Counted from the stretch's first letter, positions 9,890-19,988 are shown. The stretch is DNA of 64,000 bases from Caloramator quimbayensis (GCF_900167605.1 NZ_FUYH01000006.1:62001-126000); one strand, 5' to 3'. The notes: generated by a model not told the origin, from the letters alone. Program-made: numbers and translations.

Positions 9890-10924
9890 TTAGCTAAGAA
9901 TATAGCACAATAAAAGCTTTGAAGTATTTAATATAGCATCCTTATGTGTTCTTTCATAGCTGTGGGATGCAAATACACCAGGACCTATAAGACCTGTTTT
10001 TAAATCATATCCTGAGGATAGGGCAGTGCTCGCATCAGAACCATAGTGGGGGTAAATATCTACTTTATAATCAATGTTGTTTTGAATACATATATTAACA
10101 AGTTTTTTCCTAAGTTCATAATCATAGGGCCCATGAGAATCTTTAGCGCATATACATGCAGCATATTCGCTCGAATTTTGTCCTTCTCCAGGAGCGCCCA
10201 TATCTACAGCAATAAATTCTACTGTGTTTTCAGGAATGGAAGAAGCGGCTCCGTGGCCAACTTCTTCGTAATTGCTGAAGAAAAAATTAGTTGTGTATGG
10301 TAAAGAAATGTTATTCTCTATGATGTATTTAATAACTCCAAGAATTATTCCTGCGCTTGCTTTATCATCAAGATGCCTTGATTTAATGAAGCCACTTTCA
10401 GTGACTATTGTTCTTGTATCGAAGAATATAAAATCTCCAACGTTAATGCCAAGTTTTTCGATATCCTCTTTGCATTTTACTTTTTCATCTATTATAATTT
10501 CCATATTTTCAATTTTTCTTTCGATTTGGCCTGCATCGCCATGTATATGAACAGAAGGCTTTACAGTAAGAATTGTACCTGAAAATCTTTTCCCTTCACA
10601 TGTTTCTATTATGCAGTTTTCACCCTCAATAGAGTTTAAAATAAATCCGCCTATTTTATCAAAGGATATTCTTCCATTTTCTTTTATAGATTTTACCATG
10701 GCTCCAAGAGTATCCACATGGGCAGATATTGTTCTTTGATTTTTATTATCATTGCCTTCTATAGTTGCAATAAGGGCACCTTTGTTTGTAATTCTATAGT
10801 TTATGCCTGAATTTTTTATGCTTTCTTCTATATATTTTACTGCCTTCATTGCATATCCGCTTGGACTTGGAATGTTTGTAAGATCAACTATGCTTTTTAT
10901 AATATAATCTAAGTATTTTTCCAT
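9890..10924 (-). CDS. M42-family metallo-aminopeptidase
   Basis: A 344-residue protein carrying the M42 (glutamyl/lysyl aminopeptidase, also annotated cellulase M) metal-site motifs in order: AHVDTLG, LDDKAS, the catalytic NYEEVGHGA, VDMGAPG and the C-terminal SHSYERTH. These enzymes are cytoplasmic, form large tetrahedral dodecamers and trim peptides to amino acids. The start ATG has GGGGTGAT upstream. It follows the tyrS transcription unit on the same strand but is separated from it by a terminator, so it probably has its own promoter. Confidence 0.88.
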   Translation of the reverse strand: MEKYLDYIIKSIVDLTNIPSPSGYAMKAVKYIEESIKNSGINYRITNKGALIATIEGNDNKNQRTISAHVDTLGAMVKSIKENGRISFDKIGGFILNSIEGENCIIETCEGKRFSGTILTVKPSVHIHGDAGQIERKIENMEIIIDEKVKCKEDIEKLGINVGDFIFFDTRTIVTESGFIKSRHLDDKASAGIILGVIKYIIENNISLPYTTNFFFSNYEEVGHGAASSIPENTVEFIAVDMGAPGEGQNSSEYAACICAKDSHGPYDYELRKKLVNICIQNNIDYKVDIYPHYGSDASTALSSGYDLKTGLIGPGVFASHSYERTHKDAILNTSKLLLCYILS

Positions 10925-10961
10925 TTTATCACCCCTGATAAATATAAATTTTTATTAACAG

Positions 10962-10992
10962 CAAAAAGGCAAAGAATTTTTATTTCTTTGCC
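10962..10992 (-). terminator. Terminator of the tyrS unit
   Basis: On the minus strand GGCAAAGAA and TTCTTTGCC form a 9-bp stem, followed by TTTTTG. The hairpin overlaps the last codons of the 83-residue gene downstream of tyrS and separates that unit from the M42 peptidase gene. Confidence 0.75.
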
Positions 10993-11231
10993 TCAATTTT
11001 AAATTCAAAGCTCATATCTATGCCTCCAGCAGCTACCTTTTCTACAAGAAGCTGAAGTTCCTTTGGAGTATTTATTTTAGCATGAATTATAAAAGCTTTG
11101 GTATCAATATCTCCGTTTATGGATTTTGATTCAGTATAGTATTTTATGTTATTTTCCTTTAATTCTTCTTCAATCATGTCTATGTCTTCTTTATATGAAG
11201 AAATCATTGAAGCCTTAATATAATCAAACAT
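10980..11231 (-). CDS. Small hypothetical protein downstream of tyrS
   Basis: An 83-residue soluble, acidic protein I do not recognise. It has an N-terminal helix rich in Glu (DMIEEELKENNIKYY) and then alternating beta-like segments, giving a small alpha/beta fold reminiscent of ferredoxin-like domains that sit on short regulatory proteins. It starts 9 bases after the tyrS stop with AGGTGA upstream and ends in the terminator, so it is the last gene of the tyrS unit. No catalytic motif is visible. Confidence 0.65.
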   Translation of the reverse strand: MFDYIKASMISSYKEDIDMIEEELKENNIKYYTESKSINGDIDTKAFIIHAKINTPKELQLLVEKVAAGGIDMSFEFKIEAKK

Positions 11232-11240
11232 AAAATCACC

Positions 11241-12458
11241 TTATTCTATTATTATCTGGTTATAAGTTTTTTTGCCTTTTCTAACAAGCATCTTTCCATC
11301 TTTAAACATACTTTCATCAGCAACAGCATCTATGTCAGTTATTTTTTCATCGTTTACATAAAGTCCTCCCTGCTTTATGAGACGCTTTGCTTCAGCCTTT
11401 GAAGGAACTATTGAAGTTTCGAAAAGTATATCAACAAGCTTTGAGCCTATAAGGCTTGATGATATTGTTGATGTTGGAACGTGCTCTAAATCTCCGCCTG
11501 AGCCGAATAAGGCTTCGGCAGCTTTTTTAGCCTTTTCAGCTTCATCCTTACCGTGTACTATTTTAGTTATTTCGTATGCAAGAACTTTTTTAGCTTCATT
11601 TATTTCTTTATCCTTTAGAGAACCAAGTCTTCTAACTTCATCCATAGGAAGGAAAGTTAAAAGTGCAAGGCATTTTTCTACATCTGCGTCATCAATATTT
11701 CTCCAGTATTGGTAAAAATCATAGGGAGATGTTTTTTCAGGGTCAAGCCATACTGCGCCTTTTTCTGTCTTACCCATCTTTTTACCTTCGCTTGTTGTAA
11801 GAAGAGTAAAGGTCATTCCAAAGGCAGGCTTAGATTCCTTTTTACGGATTAATTCGACTCCTGCAATAATATTAGACCATTGATCATCTCCTCCAAGCTG
11901 CATTACGCATCCATATCTTTTGTTAAGCTCAAGAAAATCGTAACCTTGCATTATCATGTAGTTGAACTCGAGGAAAGTCAATCCTCTCTCCATCCTTTGC
12001 TTCACAGATTCTGCTGTGAGCATCCTGTTAACTGAAAAGTGAACACCAATTTCCCTTAAGAACTCTATGTAATTCAAATTTAAGAGCCAGTCAGCATTAT
12101 TAGCCATTATAGCCTTGCCATCAGAAAAATCTATGAATTTTTCCATCTGCTTTTTAAAGCATTCAGCATTATGATTAATTTCTTCCTTAGTCAGCATTTT
12201 CCTCATATCAGTTTTTCCAGTAGGATCTCCAACCATTGCTGTACCGCCGCCTAAAAGCGCAATAGGTCTGTGACCTGCCTTTTGCATATGCGACATTACC
12301 ATAAGCTGAAGAAAGTGGCCAACGTGAAGGCTGTCAGCAGTAGGGTCAAATCCTATATAGAAAGTTACCTTTTCCTTATCAAGAATTTCTTTTATTTCAT
12401 CCTCATGGGTTAGTTGTGCGATGAATCCTCTTTCCTTTAAAACATCAAAAACAGACAT
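11241..12458 (-). CDS. tyrS: Tyrosyl-tRNA synthetase
   Basis: A class I aminoacyl-tRNA synthetase of 405 residues. The HIGH motif is HVGH at residues 45-48, preceded by [12 protein letters not shown], the KMSKS loop appears as KMGKT, and an S4-type RNA-binding domain ends the protein ([13 protein letters not shown]). The family attaches tyrosine to tRNA-Tyr. GGAGG precedes the ATG. Only about 80 bases separate it from the upstream CDF gene, too little for a T-box leader, which is the usual control of tyrS in Firmicutes; it may read through from the upstream gene or have a simple promoter. Confidence 0.96.
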   Translation of the reverse strand: MSVFDVLKERGFIAQLTHEDEIKEILDKEKVTFYIGFDPTADSLHVGHFLQLMVMSHMQKAGHRPIALLGGGTAMVGDPTGKTDMRKMLTKEEINHNAECFKKQMEKFIDFSDGKAIMANNADWLLNLNYIEFLREIGVHFSVNRMLTAESVKQRMERGLTFLEFNYMIMQGYDFLELNKRYGCVMQLGGDDQWSNIIAGVELIRKKESKPAFGMTFTLLTTSEGKKMGKTEKGAVWLDPEKTSPYDFYQYWRNIDDADVEKCLALLTFLPMDEVRRLGSLKDKEINEAKKVLAYEITKIVHGKDEAEKAKKAAEALFGSGGDLEHVPTSTISSSLIGSKLVDILFETSIVPSKAEAKRLIKQGGLYVNDEKITDIDAVADESMFKDGKMLVRKGKKTYNQIIIE

Positions 12459-12539
12459 TAATAAAACCTCCTGTTGAGTTTAAATAATTATTTCAGTATA
12501 TTTTACCAGATAATCTTAAAAGTTTCAAATATAGATTTT

Positions 12540-13703
12540 TCAAGGATTGTAGTTTCTGTCAATATGTATTTTTATATTATAATTAGTATGAGATTGAAGT
12601 ATCTTTTCCCTTATAGAGTTTAGTAGTTTTTCTTCATCTCCCTTTTTCACGTTTTGAGAAACTACGATATCGAACAATAAATTTCTATAATCACCATCAC
12701 CTATAATTCTAAAGTCATGCATGGATAATACATCGGGGAATTCCTTTAATATATTGGATATTTCATTTTTAATTTCATTAATCATTTGATTATCAACATT
12801 TACAGGATCCATATGTATAACAAGTAGAATATTTAGTTTTTTTGAGATTTCATTTTCAGCTTTGTCTATTATTTCGTGGGCTTCCATAACGGGTATATTT
12901 GATGGTATTTCAGCATGAATGGATGCCATATATTTGTTAGCACCATAGCTGTGGATTATAAGATCGTGGGTTCCAATAACTCCTTTGTAACTTAAAAGCT
13001 CTTCAATTATTGAATTAACAAGTTCAGGTTCTGGAGCCTCTCCAAGAAGAGGACTTATAGTATCTTTAGTAAGATTGTATCCTGCAAACAATATAAAAAG
13101 AGATACGACAAGCCCCATATAACCATCTATGGGTAAAGAAATATATTTTGATAGTAAAAGGGATAGAGCAACAGTTGATGTAATAATTACATCGCTGAAG
13201 CTGTCGAGTGAAGTTGCATTAAGAGTATTAGAGGATATATGAGAGTTTAGATTTTTATAAAAGCTCCCCAGCCAAAATTTAACACCGATAGATAAAATAA
13301 GGACTAAAAATGATGTTAATTCAAAGGTTAACCTTACAGGATGCAGTATTCTTCCGATTGAGTCTTTTACAAACTGAAGACCAACAAATAAAACCATAAA
13401 GGATACCACAAGGCCTGCAATATATTCTCCTCTTCCATGACCAAAGGGATGATCCTTATCAGCAGGTTTGTCGGCGATTTTAAAACCTATTATTGTAACT
13501 ATTGATGAACCTGTATCAGAAAGGTTATTGAAGGCATCTGCGGTTATAGCAACGCTGTTTAAAATAGTTCCAATAATAAATTTTACTGCGAAAAGCAGAA
13601 TATTTACCAAGATACCAACAATTCCTCCGAGGTAGCCGTATCTTTGTCTATCGTCTTTTTTAGATTCTGGTATGAATTTTTTTATAATATAGTTGCTCAG
13701 CAT
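12540..13703 (-). CDS. Cation diffusion facilitator (CDF) metal exporter
   Basis: A 387-residue membrane protein of the cation efflux family. Six membrane helices lie in residues 25-215; metal-site residues appear in FNNLSDTGSS and in DKDHPFGHGRGEYIA. The cytoplasmic C-terminal dimerisation domain (about 215-300) is followed by an extra domain of about 85 residues, giving a longer tail than the usual 300-residue family member. It probably exports Zn, Mn, Fe or Co in exchange for protons; the substrate cannot be fixed. It lies upstream of tyrS on the same strand. Confidence 0.88.
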   Translation of the reverse strand: MLSNYIIKKFIPESKKDDRQRYGYLGGIVGILVNILLFAVKFIIGTILNSVAITADAFNNLSDTGSSIVTIIGFKIADKPADKDHPFGHGRGEYIAGLVVSFMVLFVGLQFVKDSIGRILHPVRLTFELTSFLVLILSIGVKFWLGSFYKNLNSHISSNTLNATSLDSFSDVIITSTVALSLLLSKYISLPIDGYMGLVVSLFILFAGYNLTKDTISPLLGEAPEPELVNSIIEELLSYKGVIGTHDLIIHSYGANKYMASIHAEIPSNIPVMEAHEIIDKAENEISKKLNILLVIHMDPVNVDNQMINEIKNEISNILKEFPDVLSMHDFRIIGDGDYRNLLFDIVVSQNVKKGDEEKLLNSIREKILQSHTNYNIKIHIDRNYNP

Positions 13704-13839
13704 ATAATCACTCCAATTTTTTATATTTGAAAAATTAATAAATATATTATAACATATTATTCAAAAAATACTAATTTAGACTTAATACTAAATAAAATGC
13801 TTATTTTGTAGTATAATCAATATAATAGGAGGTGTTATT

Positions 13840-14349
13840 TTGTATAAAGACGTAGATTTTTTTGAATATTCAAAGGAAATTTTAAACCAAATAGAGAGGG
13901 GAGCTTTTCTTACTGTAAAGCATGGTGAAAAAGTTAACACTATGACTATTGGCTGGGGAAGTTTAGGAAGTATATGGCATAAACCTATTTTTATTGTTTT
14001 AGTTCGAGGTTCAAGATATACCTATGAATTAATTGAAAATGCAGAGGATTTTACAGTAAGCTTCCCATTAAAAGGACAGCTTGAAGAAGAACTTGTTGCC
14101 TGTGGGACAAAATCAGGAAGAGATATAGATAAATTAAAAGAATTTAATATTAAAATAAGGGAAGGCGTTTTAGTAAAAACCCCAATAATAGACGATTGTG
14201 ATTTGCACCTCGAATGCAGAATTATATATAAACAGTTTATGGATGAGAATAAACTTTCAGATGAATGGATTAAGCAGACATTCTATAATAAAGGAGATTA
14301 TCATTATGTATATTATGGAGAAATATTAAAATCATACATGAAAGAATAA
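13840..14349 (+). CDS. Flavin reductase-like FMN-binding protein
   Basis: A 169-residue flavin-reductase-domain protein (FMN-binding split barrel). The segment FLTVKHGEKVNTMTIGWGSLGSIWHKPIFIVLVRGSRYT is typical, as is the FTVSFP strand and the later CGTKSGRDIDK loop. It likely binds FMN and takes part in flavin or small-molecule reduction; the partner is unknown. The start is TTG at 13840, five bases after AGGAGGTG, and no ATG is better placed. It is followed 19 bases later by the D-serine dehydratase gene on the same strand, so the two may be co-transcribed. Confidence 0.8.
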   Translation: MYKDVDFFEYSKEILNQIERGAFLTVKHGEKVNTMTIGWGSLGSIWHKPIFIVLVRGSRYTYELIENAEDFTVSFPLKGQLEEELVACGTKSGRDIDKLKEFNIKIREGVLVKTPIIDDCDLHLECRIIYKQFMDENKLSDEWIKQTFYNKGDYHYVYYGEILKSYMKE

Positions 14350-14368
14350 ATGGATGGGGGATTAAAAA

Positions 14369-15637
14369 ATGGATTATGAAAAAAGGATATTAGAAGAAGT
14401 ATTATCCTTAAGACCTGTATTTTGGGAAAATAAAAGAAAGCAGGATATCAGCATACTAAATAATATGGAGCTTTCCTATGATGATATAGTTGATGCCAAA
14501 AAGAGATTAGAACGTTTTGCACCTTTAATTAAAAAGCTTTTCCCTGAAACAGAGGACGGAATAATAGAATCCCCATTGATAGAAATATGTGATATGAGGG
14601 AAGAAATAGAGAAAACATATAATAAAGAAATAAATGGAAGATTGTTTTTAAAATGTGACAGTCATTTAAAAGTTGCAGGTTCAATAAAAGCGAGGGGAGG
14701 CATATATGAAGTATTAAAGCATGCTGAAAGCCTTGCAATTAAGGAGAATCTTTTATCTTTAGATGATGACTATTCAAAGCTATCGGATGAAAAGTTTAAA
14801 AAGTTTTTTTCAAATTATAAAATATCAGTAGGTTCAACAGGAAACCTTGGACTTAGTATAGGTATAATATCAGCAGCTCTTGGGTTTAAAGTAACTGTTC
14901 ATATGTCGAGGGATGCAAAGGAGTGGAAGAAAAGCCTTTTAAGACAAAAAGGAGCAGTTGTAATAGAACATAGCGAAGACTACAGTAAGGCTGTAGAAAA
15001 AGGAAGGGAAGAATGCTTAAAGGATAAGAGAGCGTATTTTATTGATGATGAGAATTCAAAGGATTTGTTTTTAGGCTACAGTGTAGCAGCACTTAGACTT
15101 TTCAATCAGTTGAAAAAAGAAGGAATTTCAATAGATGATAAACATCAGCTTTATGTATATCTTCCCTGCGGTGTAGGGGGTGCGCCAGGAGGCATTACTT
15201 TTGGATTGAAGCATATTTTTAAAGATAATGTACACTGCTATTTTGTTGAGCCTACCCATTCACCATGTATGCTTTTAGGACTATTAACTGGTAAACATAG
15301 CAATATTCATGTTAAAGATTTTGGAATAGATAATATAACAGAAGCGGATGGTCTTGCAGTAGGTTCACCTTCAAAACTTGTATGTGAAATTGCAGATAAA
15401 CTTATTGATGGTATTTATACTATAGAAGATGATGAACTTTTTAAACTTCTATTTTTAATAAATCAATCAGAAAAAATAAAGATTGAGCCTTCTGCAGCAG
15501 CAGGGCTTTTAGGCCCTGCAATGGTAGATTCTGATGAGAACGCAATTCATATAGCATGGGCAACAGGGGGACTATTTGTTCCTGAAGACTTATATTCTGA
15601 TATGATTCAAAAAGGAAAGAAATTTTTGAATAAATAG
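14369..15637 (+). CDS. dsdA: D-serine ammonia-lyase (D-serine dehydratase)
   Basis: A 422-residue fold-type II PLP enzyme. The Schiff-base lysine is K107 in AGSIKARGG, the phosphate-binding loop is SVGSTGNLG, and the segment MSRDAKEWKKSLLRQKGA is diagnostic for DsdA as opposed to threonine dehydratase. A second glycine-rich stretch, LPCGVGGAPGG, matches the family. It converts D-serine to pyruvate and ammonia. GGGGG precedes the ATG. It follows the flavin-reductase-like gene, and the lysine riboswitch lies immediately after it. Confidence 0.92.
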   Translation: MDYEKRILEEVLSLRPVFWENKRKQDISILNNMELSYDDIVDAKKRLERFAPLIKKLFPETEDGIIESPLIEICDMREEIEKTYNKEINGRLFLKCDSHLKVAGSIKARGGIYEVLKHAESLAIKENLLSLDDDYSKLSDEKFKKFFSNYKISVGSTGNLGLSIGIISAALGFKVTVHMSRDAKEWKKSLLRQKGAVVIEHSEDYSKAVEKGREECLKDKRAYFIDDENSKDLFLGYSVAALRLFNQLKKEGISIDDKHQLYVYLPCGVGGAPGGITFGLKHIFKDNVHCYFVEPTHSPCMLLGLLTGKHSNIHVKDFGIDNITEADGLAVGSPSKLVCEIADKLIDGIYTIEDDELFKLLFLINQSEKIKIEPSAAAGLLGPAMVDSDENAIHIAWATGGLFVPEDLYSDMIQKGKKFLNK

Positions 15638-15640
15638 TAC

Positions 15641-15669
15641 TTGTAATGTATAAATATATATGTTAAAAT
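15641..15669 (+). promoter_or_regulatory. SigmaA-type promoter of the lysine riboswitch/lysC transcript
   Basis: TTGTAA at 15641 and TAAAAT at 15664 are separated by 17 bases. The predicted start lies just before the first paired region of the riboswitch, which fits. Confidence 0.55.
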
Positions 15670-15683
15670 CTCAATAATAAAAT

Positions 15684-15866
15684 GAAACCTCAAGTAGAGG
15701 TGCTGCAATTAATAGTAATCTGTGGAGCTGGCTGCAAAGAAGCAGATGAAAGGAATTGTGGCCGAAGGGGATGGGAGCCGGACCATCTTGCCTGGCATTA
15801 TGCAGAATATGCATAATGCTGTCACCAAAAGGTGGAGAGCTACAGGGGTTGTTTAAGTGCATTTAT
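15684..15866 (+). ncRNA. Lysine riboswitch (L box)
   Basis: The aptamer landmarks are present in order: AGAGGTGCTGCAATTAATAG near the 5' end, GTGGCCGAAGGGG in the middle, TGCCTGGCATTATGC with the paired GCATAATGCTGTCACC, and the 3' closing GGTGGAGAGCTAC. This is the lysine-binding class. It controls the aspartokinase gene that follows, through the terminator at 15867-15900. Lysine binding favours termination, so the first step of lysine synthesis shuts off when lysine is plentiful (established for the class). Confidence 0.95.
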
Positions 15867-15900
15867 GCAGCTTAGGCAAGACCTAGCTGCTTATTTTTTT
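15867..15900 (+). terminator. Riboswitch expression platform: terminator
   Basis: A hairpin of GCAGCTTAGG against CCTAGCTGC with one bulged base is followed by a run of Ts. It ends 13 bases before the aspartokinase start and is the output of the lysine riboswitch. Confidence 0.88.
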
Positions 15901-15913
15901 CAGGAGGTGTATT

Positions 15914-17104
15914 ATGAGTACTATAGTACAAAAGTATGGAGGCAGTTCAGTATCAACGATTGAAAAGATAAAAAAAGTTGCAGATTGCGTAATTGAAAAG
16001 AGAAAACAGAATCATAAGGTTGTAGTAGTTGTTTCAGCAATGGGGGATACAACAGATGATTTAATATCTATGGCAAGGCATATTTCAGACCACCCAGATA
16101 AAAGAGAACTTGATGCATTATTATCCACAGGAGAAATGGTTTCAAGTTCGCTTCTTGCAATGGCAATTATTGAAAAAGGTTTTCAGGCGGTATCTTATAA
16201 TGCTTTCCAGATTAAGCTCAAAACCGATGGAACATACGGAAAATCTTTAATCAAGGAAATTGATACTGGACTTATTGAAAAATCTCTTAATGAGGGGAAA
16301 ATAGTTGTTGTTGCAGGGTTTCAGGGTATTTCCTATGAAGGCGATTTAACAACCCTTGGAAGGGGAGGCTCGGATACCACTGCAGTTGCATTAGCCGTAA
16401 AGCTCGATGGAATTTGTGAAATTTATACGGATGTGGACGGAATATATAGCGTTGATCCAAGATTATACAGTGATGCAAAAAAACTTGATAAAATCAGCTA
16501 TGAAGAGATGCTTGAGCTATCAAGCCTTGGTGCTCAGGTAATGCATTCCCGCTCCGTAGAACTTGGGCAAAAATATTCAATTCCAATATATGTTGGATTA
16601 AGCTGCAGCGATATAAAAGGAACTTATATAATGGAGGTAAATGATATGGAAAGTAAACCAATAACAGGAATAGCAGTTTCGGATGATGATATTGCAATAA
16701 CCATAAAAGATGTTAAATACGATATAAATCTTTTATCCTTGATATTTGAAACTATTGCAGAAAGAAAAATAAATGTAGATATGATAAGCCAGACTTCACC
16801 AATCAATGGATTTGTAAATATTTCCTTTACAATACCTAAAAATGATAAAGATGAATGTATTGATGTTTTAAAAGGGTTTGGATATAACAGTTTAGCTGTT
16901 GATGAGAATATCACGAAATTTTCTGTTGTGGGAATAGGCATGAAAACCACATCAGGAGTTGCGGCAAGGCTTTTTAAGATATTTTCAAACAATAAGATAG
17001 AGGTAAAAATGATTACAACTTCTGAAATAAGAATTACCTGTGCAATTAATAATGATGAAAAATTAAAGGCTGTTCAGCTTATAGCGAAGGAGTTTAATCT
17101 ATAA
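15914..17104 (+). CDS. lysC: Aspartate kinase, lysine-type
   Basis: A 396-residue monofunctional aspartokinase: the kinase domain opens with QKYGGSSV, contains TLGRGGSDTTAVALA and the YTDVDGIYSVDPR segment, and two ACT domains fill residues about 265-396. It phosphorylates aspartate at the head of the lysine, threonine and methionine pathway. AGGAGG precedes the ATG. The lysine riboswitch in front identifies this as the lysine-controlled isoform; feedback by lysine through the ACT domains is expected from the family. Confidence 0.95.
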   Translation: MSTIVQKYGGSSVSTIEKIKKVADCVIEKRKQNHKVVVVVSAMGDTTDDLISMARHISDHPDKRELDALLSTGEMVSSSLLAMAIIEKGFQAVSYNAFQIKLKTDGTYGKSLIKEIDTGLIEKSLNEGKIVVVAGFQGISYEGDLTTLGRGGSDTTAVALAVKLDGICEIYTDVDGIYSVDPRLYSDAKKLDKISYEEMLELSSLGAQVMHSRSVELGQKYSIPIYVGLSCSDIKGTYIMEVNDMESKPITGIAVSDDDIAITIKDVKYDINLLSLIFETIAERKINVDMISQTSPINGFVNISFTIPKNDKDECIDVLKGFGYNSLAVDENITKFSVVGIGMKTTSGVAARLFKIFSNNKIEVKMITTSEIRITCAINNDEKLKAVQLIAKEFNL

Positions 17105-17179
17105 TTTTGTAGAAATATTAATAATAGTGCTGAAAAGTGATATAATATAGTTGCAGTAAGATTTATGGGAGGATAATAA

Positions 17180-18253
17180 ATGATTAATAATTTAACAAAA
17201 GCAGCAGCAATAATTATATTATCAGCACTATTAACAGCCTGTTCGATAAATACTGAGGCTAAAACAGCAAATCAAGTAAAACAAGAGGAAAGTAATATTC
17301 AAAATATATCCCAGAATGTGGCTGAAAAGATTGAGGACAAGCCTGATAACAGTTCAATAATACCTAATGAAGCAGGAAAGATTATGATACTTATGTATCA
17401 TGATATTGGGCAAAGGGAAGGAGAATGGGTAAGAACTCCTGAAAATTTCAGAAAGGACCTTCAAACTCTTTATGATAAGGGTTATAGATTAATAAGCGTA
17501 AAGGATTATATTAATGGAAATATAAATGTTCCTAAGGGAACAACTCCAGTTATTATTACCTTTGACGATGGCACATTAGGACAGTTTAATATGATAAAAA
17601 CAAATGAAGGCTATACAGTAGATCCGAACTGTGCAGTGGGAATACTTGAAGATTTTAATAAGAAACATCCTGATTTTGGACAGAAGGCTACCTTTTATGT
17701 GTATTATCCTGTTCCCTTCAGACAAAAGGACTTAATAGATTTGAAGTTTAAACATTTAACAAATGATGGAATGGATATTGGAAATCATACCTTCAGCCAT
17801 GAGAATTTAAGGAATCTCAGCAAAGAGGATATACAAAAGGCTTTAGGTAAAAATGTTCTTGAAACTAAAAAGTATCTGCCTGACTATGAGGTGGACAGCC
17901 TTGCCCTTCCCTATGGAATAAAACCAAAGCTTGAAAATTTGAAACAGTATGTTGTCAGGGGAGAATATTCAGATATAAAATATGAAAATAAAGCAGTACT
18001 TCTTGTGGGTTCTAATCCTGCATATCCAATTTATAGTACAAAAACTAAAACAGATGCTATACCAAGAATCAGGGCAAGCGAGATGAATACTTCAGGTACA
18101 GGACTTTATGACTGGTTAGAATATTTTGATAAGCACCCGAAGGAGAGATACATTAGCGACGGCGATGTGAATACTATAAGCATCCCTATTGATAAAGAGA
18201 AGGAAATAAATAAAGATAAACTTAATAGTAAAGAAGTCATTTTAATAAAATAG
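17180..18253 (+). CDS. Polysaccharide deacetylase (NodB) lipoprotein
   Basis: A 357-residue lipoprotein: a signal peptide ends in the lipobox LLTAC with the lipidated C21, followed by a Lys/Asn/Glu-rich linker to about residue 65. The NodB domain has the metal motifs TFDDG and NHTFSH and the opening ILMYHDIG. It probably removes acetyl groups from cell-wall peptidoglycan or another polysaccharide at the outer face of the membrane. GGGAGG precedes the ATG. It stands alone, with a hairpin structure downstream. Confidence 0.87.
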   Translation: MINNLTKAAAIIILSALLTACSINTEAKTANQVKQEESNIQNISQNVAEKIEDKPDNSSIIPNEAGKIMILMYHDIGQREGEWVRTPENFRKDLQTLYDKGYRLISVKDYINGNINVPKGTTPVIITFDDGTLGQFNMIKTNEGYTVDPNCAVGILEDFNKKHPDFGQKATFYVYYPVPFRQKDLIDLKFKHLTNDGMDIGNHTFSHENLRNLSKEDIQKALGKNVLETKKYLPDYEVDSLALPYGIKPKLENLKQYVVRGEYSDIKYENKAVLLVGSNPAYPIYSTKTKTDAIPRIRASEMNTSGTGLYDWLEYFDKHPKERYISDGDVNTISIPIDKEKEINKDKLNSKEVILIK

Positions 18254-18270
18254 TTTATTTAAAATATATA

Positions 18271-18344
18271 AGCCCTTAATACTGGCAAAATCAATATAAA
18301 GTTTTTTACAAGGGAAAATATTGATTATGCAGTATTAGGGGTTT
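18271..18344. repeat. Intergenic hairpin, terminator-like
   Basis: Imperfect arms at 18271-18298 and 18319-18344 (AGCCCTTAATACTGGC against GCAGTATTAGGGGTTT, then ATCAATAT against ATATTGAT) form a long stem after the deacetylase gene. No strong T-run follows, so termination is likely but unproven. Its base sequence resembles other hairpins in this window at 19989, 23373, 29676 and 50458. Confidence 0.6.
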
Positions 18345-18507
18345 GTAGTTTCTTATAAATAAATCATAAAATATGATTTAAAAAAATTATTGTCATATAG
18401 ATGCTTATAATATAAATTTTTTGTAAAAATATGAATTATGCTTTTTTATATTGATTTTTTGTTTTATAATTTTAATGGTAAATTCAACTTAGGAAGAGGT
18501 GCTTGAA

Positions 18508-19983
18508 TTGAAGTTTATTATTCCAGCTTTAGTTGGCGCATTAATAGGTTACATAACTAATTATCTTGCAATTAAAATGCTCTTTAGGCCCTATGAGGAG
18601 GTTAAAATCTTAGGATTCAAAATTCCATTTACACCCGGTCTTATACCTAAAGAAAAAAACAGGATAGCTAAAAGCGTTGGGGAAGCAGTAGGAGTACATC
18701 TTTTAACTTCTGATACTATAGTGGAAACTCTGTTCAGCGAAAGAGTAAATGATGAAATTAAAAGTTATATAGAAAAAAAACTATTATTTATTAAGCAAAG
18801 TAATAAAAAAATAAAAGATGTATTGGGAAAATACAATGTTAAATGTGAAAATATTAAATTTAGCATAAGTAAAAGATTATCAGAATTTATTTTAAAAACA
18901 ATAAAGAAAAATTATACAAGGGATAAAATAGGTTTTCTGGTTGAGAATTTTATTGTAAATAAATTTGATTATATAATTAACAGTTCATTTTTTGACAAAG
19001 CACTTACTAATATAAATATAATAATTGAAAAAGCAATAGATAAATCCAAAAATTATTTAAAATTTAAAGCAGTGCAATGGACAAACGGTCTAAAAAATGA
19101 TGAAAGAATGGTAATACAAATAATACCATCAGATATAATAAACAATATAAAAATACTTATTTCCCAAAACAGTGATAAACAGGCTGAATTTTTAATTGAT
19201 ATAATAAGCAGACAGGATACAAGAGAAGAAATTAAAAAAAATATATCATCTATTATTGAACAGAATTTTGGGAAATTTGTTACTATGCTTATATCTGCTG
19301 ATTATGTATCAGAAAAGATACTTTTATCCATTGAAAGTTTTTTAAGAGATACAAAGAATCATTCAAAAATTTCAGATTTAATTTTAGATGCTTTTGATAA
19401 AGTTCTTGAAATAAAAATATCTAATTTAATGTCCTTTGTTTCTGATGAAACTAATATTAAATTGGTAGATGAAGTAGTAGAAAAAATATCAGATTTTGCT
19501 TTAAACGAGGAAAGTAAAAATGTAATAAAAGAAACTTTAAGAGAAATTATTGCTTCAAATAAACAAGAAATAGGTACAGGGTTTAAAGATGCTATATGCG
19601 ATATTATAGAAAGGCAGATAGAATCCTTGGAATTTGAAAATTTATTGAATAAATTAACTGTATATATAGTAGATTACATTTTTAATATTTCATTATCGGA
19701 TTTATTCGCAGATGTAAATATAAGCATGATAAGTAAGTTTACTGACTTTTTAAGGGAGAATTTTGGAGAATTTATAAAAGATAAGGCAGCCACCATTGTA
19801 GAACTTATTGATATTCCATCTATGGTGGAGAGCAGAATAAACAGTTTTGATGCACAGTTTGCTGAAAAGGTAATTATTGAGGTTGCCAATAAGGAGCTTA
19901 AGGCGATAACGTGGCTTGGAGCGCTTCTTGGAGGTATAATGGGGATTTTGACGCCGTTTTTAAATTCTTTGATTAATAAATAA
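18508..19983 (+). CDS. DUF445-family membrane-associated protein
   Basis: A 491-residue protein with the DUF445 signature at the N-terminus (GALIGYITNYLAIKMLFRPY, then PFTPGLIPKEKNRIA) and a matching C-terminal membrane hairpin (LGALLGGIMGILTPF). The long middle is Lys/Ile/Glu-rich and probably helical. The family includes YheB of Bacillus, of unknown function. I place the start at TTG 18508, six bases after AGAGGTG, rather than the GTG at 18499 that lies inside the ribosome site. It is monocistronic and convergent with the NlpC/P60 gene. Confidence 0.82.
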   Translation: MKFIIPALVGALIGYITNYLAIKMLFRPYEEVKILGFKIPFTPGLIPKEKNRIAKSVGEAVGVHLLTSDTIVETLFSERVNDEIKSYIEKKLLFIKQSNKKIKDVLGKYNVKCENIKFSISKRLSEFILKTIKKNYTRDKIGFLVENFIVNKFDYIINSSFFDKALTNINIIIEKAIDKSKNYLKFKAVQWTNGLKNDERMVIQIIPSDIINNIKILISQNSDKQAEFLIDIISRQDTREEIKKNISSIIEQNFGKFVTMLISADYVSEKILLSIESFLRDTKNHSKISDLILDAFDKVLEIKISNLMSFVSDETNIKLVDEVVEKISDFALNEESKNVIKETLREIIASNKQEIGTGFKDAICDIIERQIESLEFENLLNKLTVYIVDYIFNISLSDLFADVNISMISKFTDFLRENFGEFIKDKAATIVELIDIPSMVESRINSFDAQFAEKVIIEVANKELKAITWLGALLGGIMGILTPFLNSLINK

Positions 19984-19988
19984 AATAA

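Noticed and set aside
12459-12539. T-box riboswitch in front of tyrS
   Set aside because: Only about 80 bases separate tyrS from the upstream gene, and no T-box sequence (TGGNACCGCG-like) is present.
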